From Chitinophaga pinensis (GTDB taxonomy: Bacteria > Bacteroidota > Bacteroidia > UBA4408): DNA of 35,766 bases. The stretch's first letter is position 1. The number at the start of each line of letters is the position of its first letter. Location of the stretch: assembly GCA_945872355.1 (NCBI GenBank), contig CAMBZU010000034.1, forward strand, positions 1 to 35,766, written 5' to 3'. A program made the translations under genes and the position numbers. Positions 7,324-15,981 of the stretch are shown here, piece by piece. The notes below the pieces were generated by a model that was not told the origin of the DNA, did not search any database, and saw only the letters and a list, made by a program, of their open reading frames with translations.

Positions 7324-10215
7324 ATGAAAGAAAATATATTACAATATATTGCACCTGGTGTTAGAATTTCTTTAAGAGGAGAAGATTTTTTGGTGAATAA
7401 ACGTGAACAAAATTACGATGATTCGTCCATACTTTATTGCCAAGGTTTAAGCGAATTGGTAAAAGGTAAATACTTTGCCTTTGATACCGCTATTGAAAAG
7501 GAAATTACTGTTCTAGAACCTGACAATACTGTTTTGATTGCCGATAATGAAACAGGCTATCAAAAAACTAAATTATTTATTGAAACTGTTTTGCGTAATG
7601 CAAGTTTCACTTCTAAAAAAATAGAGGTATCGCATAAAACTGCTATAAGCGGTGCTGCTTTTCAATATACTCCTACAATTAAAGCATTGAACCTACCTCG
7701 CCCTCGTATTCTTATTGCTGATGCGGTTGGTTTGGGTAAAACAGTTGAAGCCGGAATTTTTATGGCTGAGCTCATTAAACGCGGACAAGGCCAACGTATT
7801 TTAGTAATTGCGCTCAAATCTATCCTTGCGCAATTTCAACAAGAACTATGGAACCGATTTGCTATACCATTGGTGCGTTTAGACTCTGATGGTATTGGTA
7901 AAATAAAGGCTGAGCTTCCAATTAATAAAAACCCATTCGATTATTACGATAAAACAATTATCTCTATTGATACGCTAAAGAACAACGCTAAGTTTAAGCA
8001 TTACCTTGAAAAATCGCGTTGGGATATTATCGCTATTGATGAAGTTCATACGGTCTCTAATATCGATAGTTTAAGAGGTTCTTTAGCACAATTTTTAGCT
8101 ACTCGTTGTGAGGCAATGGTACTTACTTCTGCCACTCCGCATAATGGAAAAAAAGAAAGTTTTGCCAACATCATATCTATGCTGGAGCCAACGGCTATAC
8201 CGCGTAATGGCGATTATTCTAAAGCGGATGTAGAGCCTTATTATGTAAGAAGGTTTAAGAATGACATTATTGAAAACTCCATTAAAGATAAATTTCAAGA
8301 AAGACAGGTCATTACCCTAAATCCAAAATTGAATGATGATGAGATTGCTTTTTTACAATATCAGCAAACTTTAAAGTTTGACGCCCTGCAAACAAAAGAT
8401 GAAAAGAAGAAACGGAAGGATTTTCTATTTTCCATCAGTCTTTTTAAATCGTTTATGTCTTCGCCACAGGCCTGTTTAAAATCGATTGTAAACCGAATTG
8501 AAAAAGTTAAAGAAAGCACAGCTAAAGAAGATTTAAAAGAAAACAACTTAACCATTCTTGAAGAGGCTAAAGTTTTAGTTGAAAAAGTTATTAATAGCGG
8601 AAGCGACAGTAAGTACAATGAATTAAAAAATCATTTAATTGCTAAGGGCTGGAAAGGCAAAAAGAATGATGATCGTATTATTATCTTCTCTGAGCGCATT
8701 GAAACCATGAAGTTTTTGGCCGAATCATTATCAAACGACTTTGACATTGAAAAAGGAACGGATTTATCGGATATGAAAATCATTAAATTATTTGATGGTT
8801 CTATGTCTGATACCGAGCAGCAATTAGCTGTGGAGGATTTTGGTAAAGAAGATTCTGAGGTAAAAGTTTTTATTACTTCTGATGCAGGTTCGCAAGGTGT
8901 TAACTTACACTACTATTGTAATCATTTATACAATTACGACATTCCTTGGTCTATCATTACACTGGATCAGCGTAATGGGCGTATTGATCGTTTTGGCCAA
9001 ACTAAAACGCCATTTATTTTTTATCTATTGGCCGATTCAGAAATTAAAGGGTTGAAAACTGATTTACATATTTTGAAGCGTTTGGCTGAAAAAGAAGATG
9101 AAAAATATAAAACCTTAGGTGATGCAGGGGCTATTATGGGTTTGTTCGATTCTAAAAAAGAAGAATTGAAAGTTCAAAAAACAATGATGACTGGTAATGT
9201 AGAAGCTGTTTTTGAAAAAGCATCCGATGAAGATTTTGATTATACTTCTTTATTTGATGACGCTAATGATAAAACTGAAGCTGTTATTGATGATAAACCT
9301 ATTGAGCATTTCGAAAGTTTCTTTCCTTCTGATTTTGATTACTATCAAACATTAATTAAATATTTAATCAATAACCAGGCTATTGACTCTAGAGATGTTT
9401 CTTTTGGAACCGATGGTTTGATTGAGTTTATTAATACAGATGAGTTAAACAAAGTATTATACGATTTACCTCCTGAATCTAAACCTAAAAAGAATGGGTT
9501 ATTTAAATTAACTATTGATAAAGAAAAAGTTGAAGAGGCAATTGTAAAAGCACGAAAGAAAAAAGGCGAATGGGCTGAGTTTCAAGTAATGTATGATTTG
9601 CATCCCATTATCCGTTTTATGATGACTAAATTGGAAGCGCATATTGATAAGGATAAAGCGTTGGTTTTAAAATCAATTAAATTACCTACTAAAACTCGTT
9701 TCTATATTTTTCATGGCCAAGTTTCTAATGATTTAGGGCAATCTGTTTTATCCGATTTTTTTGTAATAGGAATTGATGAAGACGGTATGTTGTTAACTGA
9801 CGAAAACAAATGGGCCAATCTCACTGATTTCATTCAGAAGTACAAGCTGAATGAAACCATCTATAACGAAGAAATCAGTGATACAGATGTCTATTCTTTA
9901 CAAGGAACTGTGAAAGATGCTGTACTTTATGCAAAAACGCTTTATATGAAAATAAAGCAAGATGATTTAACTAAAGAAATGATTGCTAAACAAAATAGCT
10001 ATCAAGAAAACTTAAAAACCTGGGAGCGCGCTTCAAAAAAACAAATGGAAGTAGAATTCAAAAATCAAACAACGCAATTGGTGCTTGGTAAAAAAATTAA
10101 AGTGGCTAAAGAAATTGACACTATTTTGAACGAACGCTCCCAATACGTTAAGAACTTAACCAGCCTTAACAACGAGGCTTATTTGAAATTAATCGGTGTA
10201 TTTTATAATAATTAA
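7324..10215 (+). CDS. SNF2-family (DrmD-like) DNA helicase/translocase
   Basis: A 963-aa superfamily 2 ATPase with the SNF2 motif set. Motif I is ADAVGLGKT at residues 132-140, motif II DEVH at 239-242 and motif III SATPHNG from 269. YYVRRFKNDI follows, and in the second RecA domain VFITSDAGSQGVNLHYY and QRNGRIDRFGQT (549-560, motif VI). The first 130 residues include a small beta-rich region (VRISLRGEDFLV). The C-terminal 300 residues are charged and partly coiled. This layout resembles DrmD of class 1 DISARM and RapA-like proteins. It should translocate on double-stranded DNA using ATP, without necessarily unwinding it. It ends 5 bp before the methylase gene, the same helicase-methylase pairing as drmD-drmMI. 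All catalytic motifs look intact. Confidence 0.88.
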   Translation: MKENILQYIAPGVRISLRGEDFLVNKREQNYDDSSILYCQGLSELVKGKYFAFDTAIEKEITVLEPDNTVLIADNETGYQKTKLFIETVLRNASFTSKKIEVSHKTAISGAAFQYTPTIKALNLPRPRILIADAVGLGKTVEAGIFMAELIKRGQGQRILVIALKSILAQFQQELWNRFAIPLVRLDSDGIGKIKAELPINKNPFDYYDKTIISIDTLKNNAKFKHYLEKSRWDIIAIDEVHTVSNIDSLRGSLAQFLATRCEAMVLTSATPHNGKKESFANIISMLEPTAIPRNGDYSKADVEPYYVRRFKNDIIENSIKDKFQERQVITLNPKLNDDEIAFLQYQQTLKFDALQTKDEKKKRKDFLFSISLFKSFMSSPQACLKSIVNRIEKVKESTAKEDLKENNLTILEEAKVLVEKVINSGSDSKYNELKNHLIAKGWKGKKNDDRIIIFSERIETMKFLAESLSNDFDIEKGTDLSDMKIIKLFDGSMSDTEQQLAVEDFGKEDSEVKVFITSDAGSQGVNLHYYCNHLYNYDIPWSIITLDQRNGRIDRFGQTKTPFIFYLLADSEIKGLKTDLHILKRLAEKEDEKYKTLGDAGAIMGLFDSKKEELKVQKTMMTGNVEAVFEKASDEDFDYTSLFDDANDKTEAVIDDKPIEHFESFFPSDFDYYQTLIKYLINNQAIDSRDVSFGTDGLIEFINTDELNKVLYDLPPESKPKKNGLFKLTIDKEKVEEAIVKARKKKGEWAEFQVMYDLHPIIRFMMTKLEAHIDKDKALVLKSIKLPTKTRFYIFHGQVSNDLGQSVLSDFFVIGIDEDGMLLTDENKWANLTDFIQKYKLNETIYNEEISDTDVYSLQGTVKDAVLYAKTLYMKIKQDDLTKEMIAKQNSYQENLKTWERASKKQMEVEFKNQTTQLVLGKKIKVAKEIDTILNERSQYVKNLTSLNNEAYLKLIGVFYNN

Positions 10216-10220
10216 GAAGG

Positions 10221-13200
10221 ATGTTTAAGTTTATAGAAAATATTGGCGATTATTTTAGTGGTAACTACTTTACTTCTGACTTTAAAAAGAACGTCATCGA
10301 AAAATCGGGTTACAGTGATGAGGATTTAAAATCTTTTGAAAGTGCAGTGCGTGGCTTAAAAGAAAAATATTTTGCCTACAAAAAAGATTATATTGATTTA
10401 ACGCGGTCTAAAGATCAAATACAACGCACCAATCGCTTTCATAACGAAGTATTAAAATTATTAGGTTACGATGCGGTTAATAATGATTACAACGCGTTAT
10501 TTCATTTAGATGATAAACAAGTATTACCTGTTCGTCAAAAACTATATCGTGGCGATAAGCCTCATCTTTTTATTATGGAGATGAAGGCTTTGATTAAAAC
10601 CGGTGAGCAAGAACCTAAAGGACTGTTTGAACAAAATTGGATTCGTTCGCAATGGGAGTCTGTTTTTGAAGTGCAGGATGGCGATACACTTACGCCAAGC
10701 ATTATTAACGAAGCCATCAACGAACTCTTTTTAATTGACCAACACATACGCCCTACTTATATTTTATTGTTGGCGGGTAACGAAATGTATTTATTGCATT
10801 TCGAAAAATGGTTCAAGGGTTCTTACCTACGTTTTAAGTTGGAAGATTTATTTGATGAGGCTACTTTGCATAAAGATTACTATCAATTATTCTATCTCTT
10901 ACTTTCTAAAAGCAAATTAGCTCCTGAGGCTGATATTTTGTTGATGGATCAGTTGGATGAAGATTCTCACAAAAGTGCTTATGCAGTTACCAAAGATTTA
11001 AAGGAAGGAATCATTCATGCTGTTGAGTTATTGGCAAACGAAGCTTTATACTATAAAAAACAAATTTTAAAAGAAGAGTTTGAAGAAAGCGACGATGCCT
11101 TTGAACAGCAAATGAAAGATGACTGTTTAACAATGGTGTATCGCCTACTATTCTTATTTTATGCCGAGAGCAGACCTGACTTAGGGATTTTACCTATGAA
11201 CGATCAGGTATACGAGAAAGGGTATAGTCTGGATATGCTTCGTGAATTAGAGCAAGTACAACTCAATAGTGAAAGTTCTCGCATAGGTTATTTCTTTCAC
11301 GAATCTTTACAAAGTTTATTTGACTTATTAAATTTGGGTTACAGATCAAAGGAAGTAAATAATAGAAGCTTTTCTATCAATAAACTAGACACTCCTTTGT
11401 TCGAATTTGACAAAGACAAAAATCATCCATTAAACGGAATTAAGTTCCGTAACGGCATTTGGCAAGATATTATTTGCCAGTTAAGTTTATCTCAAAAACA
11501 AAGAGGCAAAGCACGTGGACGTATTTCTTATGCCAATTTGGGCATTAACCAATTGGGAAGTGTTTACGAAGGTTTACTTGCTTACCGTGGTTTTTATGCC
11601 GAGCAAGATTATATTGAAGTACATGAAGCTGGTAAACCAAACGAAGGGACTTTTGTTGTGCCTCGCTCACGCTTAGACGATTTTGAAGACAATGAAATTT
11701 TAAAAGACGAAGAAGGTAAGGTAAAAATATTAACCAAAGGTACTTTTGTGTATCGTTTGAGCGGACGTGATCGCCAGCAATCAGCTTCTTATTACACGCC
11801 TGAGGTTTTAACGCGCACAACTGTAAAATATACACTGAAGCCAATTTTAGAACGCTTAGATAAAAAAGAAATTAAGGCTGATGATTTACTTGATTTAAAA
11901 ATATTAGAACCTGCACAAGGAGCTTCTGCTTTTCAAAACGAAGTAGTAAACCAAATTGCCGATGCGTATTTGGATGCCAAGCAAATTGAATTAAAAAAGA
12001 AAGTTCCTGCTAAAGATTACCAAGACCAATTACAACGTGTAAAAGCATTTATAGCTACCAACAATGTATACGGGGTGGATATTAACCCAACCGCTATTGA
12101 GTTGGGTAAACTAAGCTTATGGCTGAATGTAATACATAAAGATATGGAAGTGCCCTACTTTGGTTACCGCCTTGGTGTTGGTAATGCAGTTGTAGGTACC
12201 TGGCTAAAAGTTTATAAAAAGGGAGACATCCTTTTTGATAAGGATAATAAAAAAGATAAAAAAGAATGGTGGGTTAAAGCACCGGAAATGCGTGCCTTTA
12301 GCAAGGGTAAATTAGCGCGTAAAGAAGATGAGATCTATCATTTTTTATTGCCCGATAAAAACATGGCGCCAAGTGCTGGTATTAAATTATTAAAGGCTGA
12401 ATACCCGGCTGAAGCCAAACGCGTAACCGAATGGAAAACTGAATTTATAAAACCGATTAGAGGCGATGAGTTTATTTTTTTACAAAAAATATGCAATAAG
12501 TTAGATGAACTATTAGAAGAACATTACAACTTCCAAAACCTCATAAACCAATACACTGGCGAAAAGAAAAACTTTTTTGGACACGAGCAACCACAAGGTG
12601 CTTTGTTTACCGCTTATGACGAAAAAGACCAATTAGCGCAACAACGCCATAAACACAATGCCCCTTACTTTAAATTAAAAATGGTAATGGATTACTGGTG
12701 TGCCCTTTGGTTTTGGGATGTGCGCCAGGCTATTGAATTACCAACGCGTAAACAATGGTACGAGGATATAAAAAATATTTTGGAGTTAGATTTAGATACA
12801 GTATTAACCGAAGATGAAGATTTATTTTCACCAGTTGCAGAGCAGCAAACAATTTTTGAAGAACCCAAACAAGCGCGTTTAAAAGCTTACCGAAGCGGTA
12901 AAGAGAAAGAAGTAAGTTTAGATAGCATTAAAAAATACACTAACCGAGCCGACCTATTTGAAAACAAACGCCTAGACATTGTAAAAGAATTAGCCACTAA
13001 ATATCGTTACTTCCATAACCAGTTAGAGTTTATTGAAGTATTTAAACAAAAGGGCGGCTTTGATGTGATTGTTGGTAATCCACCTTGGGTAAAAGTGACT
13101 TTTGAAGAAGGAAGCTTATTAAGTGAAAAGTTTCCTGAAATAGAAATCAGAAAAGAGTCAGCGCCTGAAATTGCCAAAAGGAGACCTGCTTATTTGCTTG

Positions 13201-14960
13201 ACGGAAACAATAAAAAGATGTATTTATCCGAAAGTATTGCTGCTGAGTGTACCGCAGAGTATTTAAATGCTTCTCAAAACTATCATCTGTTAAAAGGCCA
13301 ACAAACTGATTTATATAGATGTGTGATTATTCAAACATTCAGTATTATTAATTCGAAAGGTTCCATAGGATTAATACATCCTGACTCGGTTTATGATGAT
13401 CCCAAAGGGAGAATCTTTCGTGAAGAATCTTTTAGAAGATTAAAGTATCATTTTCAATTTAAAAATGAACTCAAACTTTTTGAAATTGACCATCATAATA
13501 TTTATAGCGTTAATATCTATTCTGGATCAAAGGGAGTTCAAGATTTTTATTCAATTCACAATCTTTTTCATCCACTAACAATTGATAGTTCTTTTCAGCA
13601 TAATGGCCACGGTACTCCAGGCGGAATTAAAAGAAAAAATGATGCAAAAGGTAAATATGTATGGAATATCATTGGGCATGAAAATAGAATAGTAAGATTT
13701 AGAGAGAAGGAGTTAACCCTATTATCACAAACCTTTGAAGATTCAAATAATTGGGAAGGAGCAAAATTAATTTCTATTCATTCAAAAGAAATTATAAATG
13801 TTCTTGAAAGCCTTAATACTTTTAAAAGTAAAATATCTCATAAGCCAAATATTATTACCGAGGGGTGGCATGAAACTAATGATGTTGGTGTTAACATCAA
13901 AAGGGAAACAACATTTCCTTCTTATGAAAAGTTTGAAATGATCTATAATGGACCACATTTTTTTGTTGGTAACCCATTTTACAAAACCCCTAGAACAATT
14001 TGCGAGAAGAATCAAGATTATGATAACATATACTCAACTGAAATAGATGATAAATATTTACCAAGAACTAATTATTTACCCTTTTCAGAAGTTGAAAATT
14101 TCACAACCGCAACCAAAGGATTTAACAAAGATGAAAACTGGATAGATTATTATAAAGTGGCGATGAGCAAAATGATCAGTCTAACTGGTGAAAGATCTTT
14201 ACAACCAGCTATAATTGCACCAAAGGTTTCCCACGTTAATGGAGTAATTTCAATAACATTCCCTGAGCAAAAAAGGATAATAGAATTTGCGGGATTGGCA
14301 TCTTCAATTGTTCTTGATTTTTATGTCAAATCGATTGGTGCTGCAAATTTAACCGATGGAAAATTAAAACATTTTCCAATTGGTGTTGACGAAATAATTT
14401 ATAAAAAAATAGCTGTCCGGACCCTTCTTTTGAATTGTTTGAATATGACTTATTTAAAACTATGGGAAAATAATTTTGAAAATGAATTTTCAAAAGATTC
14501 ATGGTCAAATGGGGACCTAAGATTGAAAAGATTTGATTCCCTATCACCAGAGTGGAATGCAAATACCCCTTTGAGAAATTTTTTTGAAAGGAGACAAGCA
14601 TTAGTAGAAATAGACGTCTTATCTGCAATTGCTCTTGGAATAAGTCTGGATGAACTTTTGATTATTTATAATATTCAATTCCCTGTGCTTCAAAGTTATG
14701 AGGATGATACCTACTATGATAAAAAAGGGAATATAGTATTTACTAATAATTCACAAGGGCTTAAGGCAGTTGGTTTAGATAGGATAGATTGGGAGCGCTT
14801 AAAAAACAACAAAGAAGGAGATGATATAACACATACCATTAGCAAAAGTGAGTTATACAAAGGCAAACAAATAACCTATTACCCACCTTTTACCAAATGT
14901 GATCGCGTAGAAGATTACAAACGCGCTTGGGTGCATTTTGAAGAAAAGTTTAACAAATAA
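10221..14960 (+). CDS. Eco57I-type N6-adenine DNA methylase, large (type IIG/DrmMI/PglX-like)
   Basis: A 1579-aa protein. The catalytic motif IV is NPPW at residues 953-956 in FDVIVGNPPWVKV, typical of N6-adenine methylases. The SAM-binding motif I is ILEPAQGASAF (E563-F571), unusual because most relatives read DPACGSGAF. Motif II-like VYGVDINPTAIELGKLSLW follows at the expected spacing. About 320 residues separate motifs II and IV, longer than in small methylases and suggesting an insertion. The N-terminal 530 residues may hold a nuclease-like fold: D112 and E120-M-K122 (GDKP then FIMEMK), as in type IIG enzymes, but this is tentative. The C-terminal 500 residues probably recognise DNA. It likely methylates host DNA to mark self, with the SNF2 gene 5 bp upstream as partner. 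Motif I may lower or alter SAM binding. Confidence 0.85.
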   Translation: MFKFIENIGDYFSGNYFTSDFKKNVIEKSGYSDEDLKSFESAVRGLKEKYFAYKKDYIDLTRSKDQIQRTNRFHNEVLKLLGYDAVNNDYNALFHLDDKQVLPVRQKLYRGDKPHLFIMEMKALIKTGEQEPKGLFEQNWIRSQWESVFEVQDGDTLTPSIINEAINELFLIDQHIRPTYILLLAGNEMYLLHFEKWFKGSYLRFKLEDLFDEATLHKDYYQLFYLLLSKSKLAPEADILLMDQLDEDSHKSAYAVTKDLKEGIIHAVELLANEALYYKKQILKEEFEESDDAFEQQMKDDCLTMVYRLLFLFYAESRPDLGILPMNDQVYEKGYSLDMLRELEQVQLNSESSRIGYFFHESLQSLFDLLNLGYRSKEVNNRSFSINKLDTPLFEFDKDKNHPLNGIKFRNGIWQDIICQLSLSQKQRGKARGRISYANLGINQLGSVYEGLLAYRGFYAEQDYIEVHEAGKPNEGTFVVPRSRLDDFEDNEILKDEEGKVKILTKGTFVYRLSGRDRQQSASYYTPEVLTRTTVKYTLKPILERLDKKEIKADDLLDLKILEPAQGASAFQNEVVNQIADAYLDAKQIELKKKVPAKDYQDQLQRVKAFIATNNVYGVDINPTAIELGKLSLWLNVIHKDMEVPYFGYRLGVGNAVVGTWLKVYKKGDILFDKDNKKDKKEWWVKAPEMRAFSKGKLARKEDEIYHFLLPDKNMAPSAGIKLLKAEYPAEAKRVTEWKTEFIKPIRGDEFIFLQKICNKLDELLEEHYNFQNLINQYTGEKKNFFGHEQPQGALFTAYDEKDQLAQQRHKHNAPYFKLKMVMDYWCALWFWDVRQAIELPTRKQWYEDIKNILELDLDTVLTEDEDLFSPVAEQQTIFEEPKQARLKAYRSGKEKEVSLDSIKKYTNRADLFENKRLDIVKELATKYRYFHNQLEFIEVFKQKGGFDVIVGNPPWVKVTFEEGSLLSEKFPEIEIRKESAPEIAKRRPAYLLDGNNKKMYLSESIAAECTAEYLNASQNYHLLKGQQTDLYRCVIIQTFSIINSKGSIGLIHPDSVYDDPKGRIFREESFRRLKYHFQFKNELKLFEIDHHNIYSVNIYSGSKGVQDFYSIHNLFHPLTIDSSFQHNGHGTPGGIKRKNDAKGKYVWNIIGHENRIVRFREKELTLLSQTFEDSNNWEGAKLISIHSKEIINVLESLNTFKSKISHKPNIITEGWHETNDVGVNIKRETTFPSYEKFEMIYNGPHFFVGNPFYKTPRTICEKNQDYDNIYSTEIDDKYLPRTNYLPFSEVENFTTATKGFNKDENWIDYYKVAMSKMISLTGERSLQPAIIAPKVSHVNGVISITFPEQKRIIEFAGLASSIVLDFYVKSIGAANLTDGKLKHFPIGVDEIIYKKIAVRTLLLNCLNMTYLKLWENNFENEFSKDSWSNGDLRLKRFDSLSPEWNANTPLRNFFERRQALVEIDVLSAIALGISLDELLIIYNIQFPVLQSYEDDTYYDKKGNIVFTNNSQGLKAVGLDRIDWERLKNNKEGDDITHTISKSELYKGKQITYYPPFTKCDRVEDYKRAWVHFEEKFNK

Positions 14961-14972
14961 AATATATAAATT

Positions 14973-15749
14973 ATGTCAAAAATATTAATTGAACAAGCAT
15001 TGCGTAGAGGTATTGAAGTGAATGAACTTCATAGAGTTACTTTAATGAATGGAATAACTCGTCAAAGAGAGAATTCATTTACTAACGCAATGGTGCCATA
15101 TATAACTTATTTGTTCTCACAAGTAAGAGTATATAATAACAAATTGATCGATTTAGTTAAAATTGAGCTTTCAAAGAAAAAAAAGATTACCAAGGAAATG
15201 CTTCACCAAGTAGAATGGGCCTTGGAAGCGAAACATTATAGTCCACATCAAGCAAATTATATCCCACTGAGTTTAGAAGGACCAACAAAGGATGTACTAA
15301 AGTTAACAGATTGTGGCTTTTCAAAGTTTTATATTTTACAACTACAAACAGAGGTTGTTGATTTTACAATTAACACAGGTTCAACCTATGCTCAATTTTT
15401 AGTTGAATTTCCATTTATGAAATACCTAAGCAAGGCAACTAAAGCACAAGCCATAGCAAATATTGCTAATGTAGGTGTTGCTCCTAATTCTAGGATTGAT
15501 GCATTAATTGCTGCATCTAGAATAAGATTGGATGCAAATTTAATTTATAATAATATTGAAAAAGTAGTTGAAGGTATTAATGGCAAAGTAAAAGTTAAAA
15601 TTCATTATTTAATAAGTGGGCCTTTTAATTCTGAAGATATACGTAATAGGCTTTATGCTGCTGGTTATAACAATGTCCAACCACTTTATGATCAATATAA
15701 TGCAATGCCTGATATTAATGTTAGCATTCAGTCGGATGTAAATGCGTAA
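14973..15749 (+). CDS. Unknown 258-aa protein of the defence operon
   Basis: No family recognised. It is soluble, with a helical N-terminal half containing a Lys-rich patch (LSKKKKITKEM near residues 67-77) and a middle section with YSPHQANYIPLS. The last 60 residues look alpha/beta (VKVKIHYLISGPFNSEDIRNRLYAAGYNN). A small stretch (IANVGVAPNSRIDALIAASRIRLDAN, about 160-185) is Ala-rich and helical. The gene starts 12 bp after the methylase stop and so belongs to the operon. Its size and lack of enzyme motifs suit an adaptor, specificity or inhibitor role, but this is only a guess. Confidence 0.72.
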   Translation: MSKILIEQALRRGIEVNELHRVTLMNGITRQRENSFTNAMVPYITYLFSQVRVYNNKLIDLVKIELSKKKKITKEMLHQVEWALEAKHYSPHQANYIPLSLEGPTKDVLKLTDCGFSKFYILQLQTEVVDFTINTGSTYAQFLVEFPFMKYLSKATKAQAIANIANVGVAPNSRIDALIAASRIRLDANLIYNNIEKVVEGINGKVKVKIHYLISGPFNSEDIRNRLYAAGYNNVQPLYDQYNAMPDINVSIQSDVNA

Positions 15750-15783
15750 ATAAATTAAAATGTACAACTTGATCTAACAATCT

Positions 15784-15981
15784 ATGACAACTTATGAAAA
15801 AGTTTATAAAACCATAAAAAACAGAAGCGTATTTATTATTAAAACGGATGAGTTATTTAATGATGCCGTCCATTATTTAGCCGAATACATTCATTCAAAT
15901 AAAATTAGAGAGTATAATTTTTTGGAAATTATACTTTTCTCTCCAAACAATTTTAAAACAAAATTAGAATACGAAGCTTAA
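15784..15981 (+). CDS. Small 65-aa protein of the defence operon
   Basis: Short hypothetical gene beginning MTTYEKVYKTIKN with mixed helix/strand content and no metal or catalytic motif. Its stop (15979-15981) directly abuts the ATG of the AlbA_2/GHKL gene, with no bases between, which suggests translational coupling and supports it being real. It lies 34 bp after the 258-aa gene. It might be a small regulator or antitoxin-like partner; nothing visible decides this. No similar small gene is seen elsewhere in the window. Confidence 0.5.
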   Translation: MTTYEKVYKTIKNRSVFIIKTDELFNDAVHYLAEYIHSNKIREYNFLEIILFSPNNFKTKLEYEA

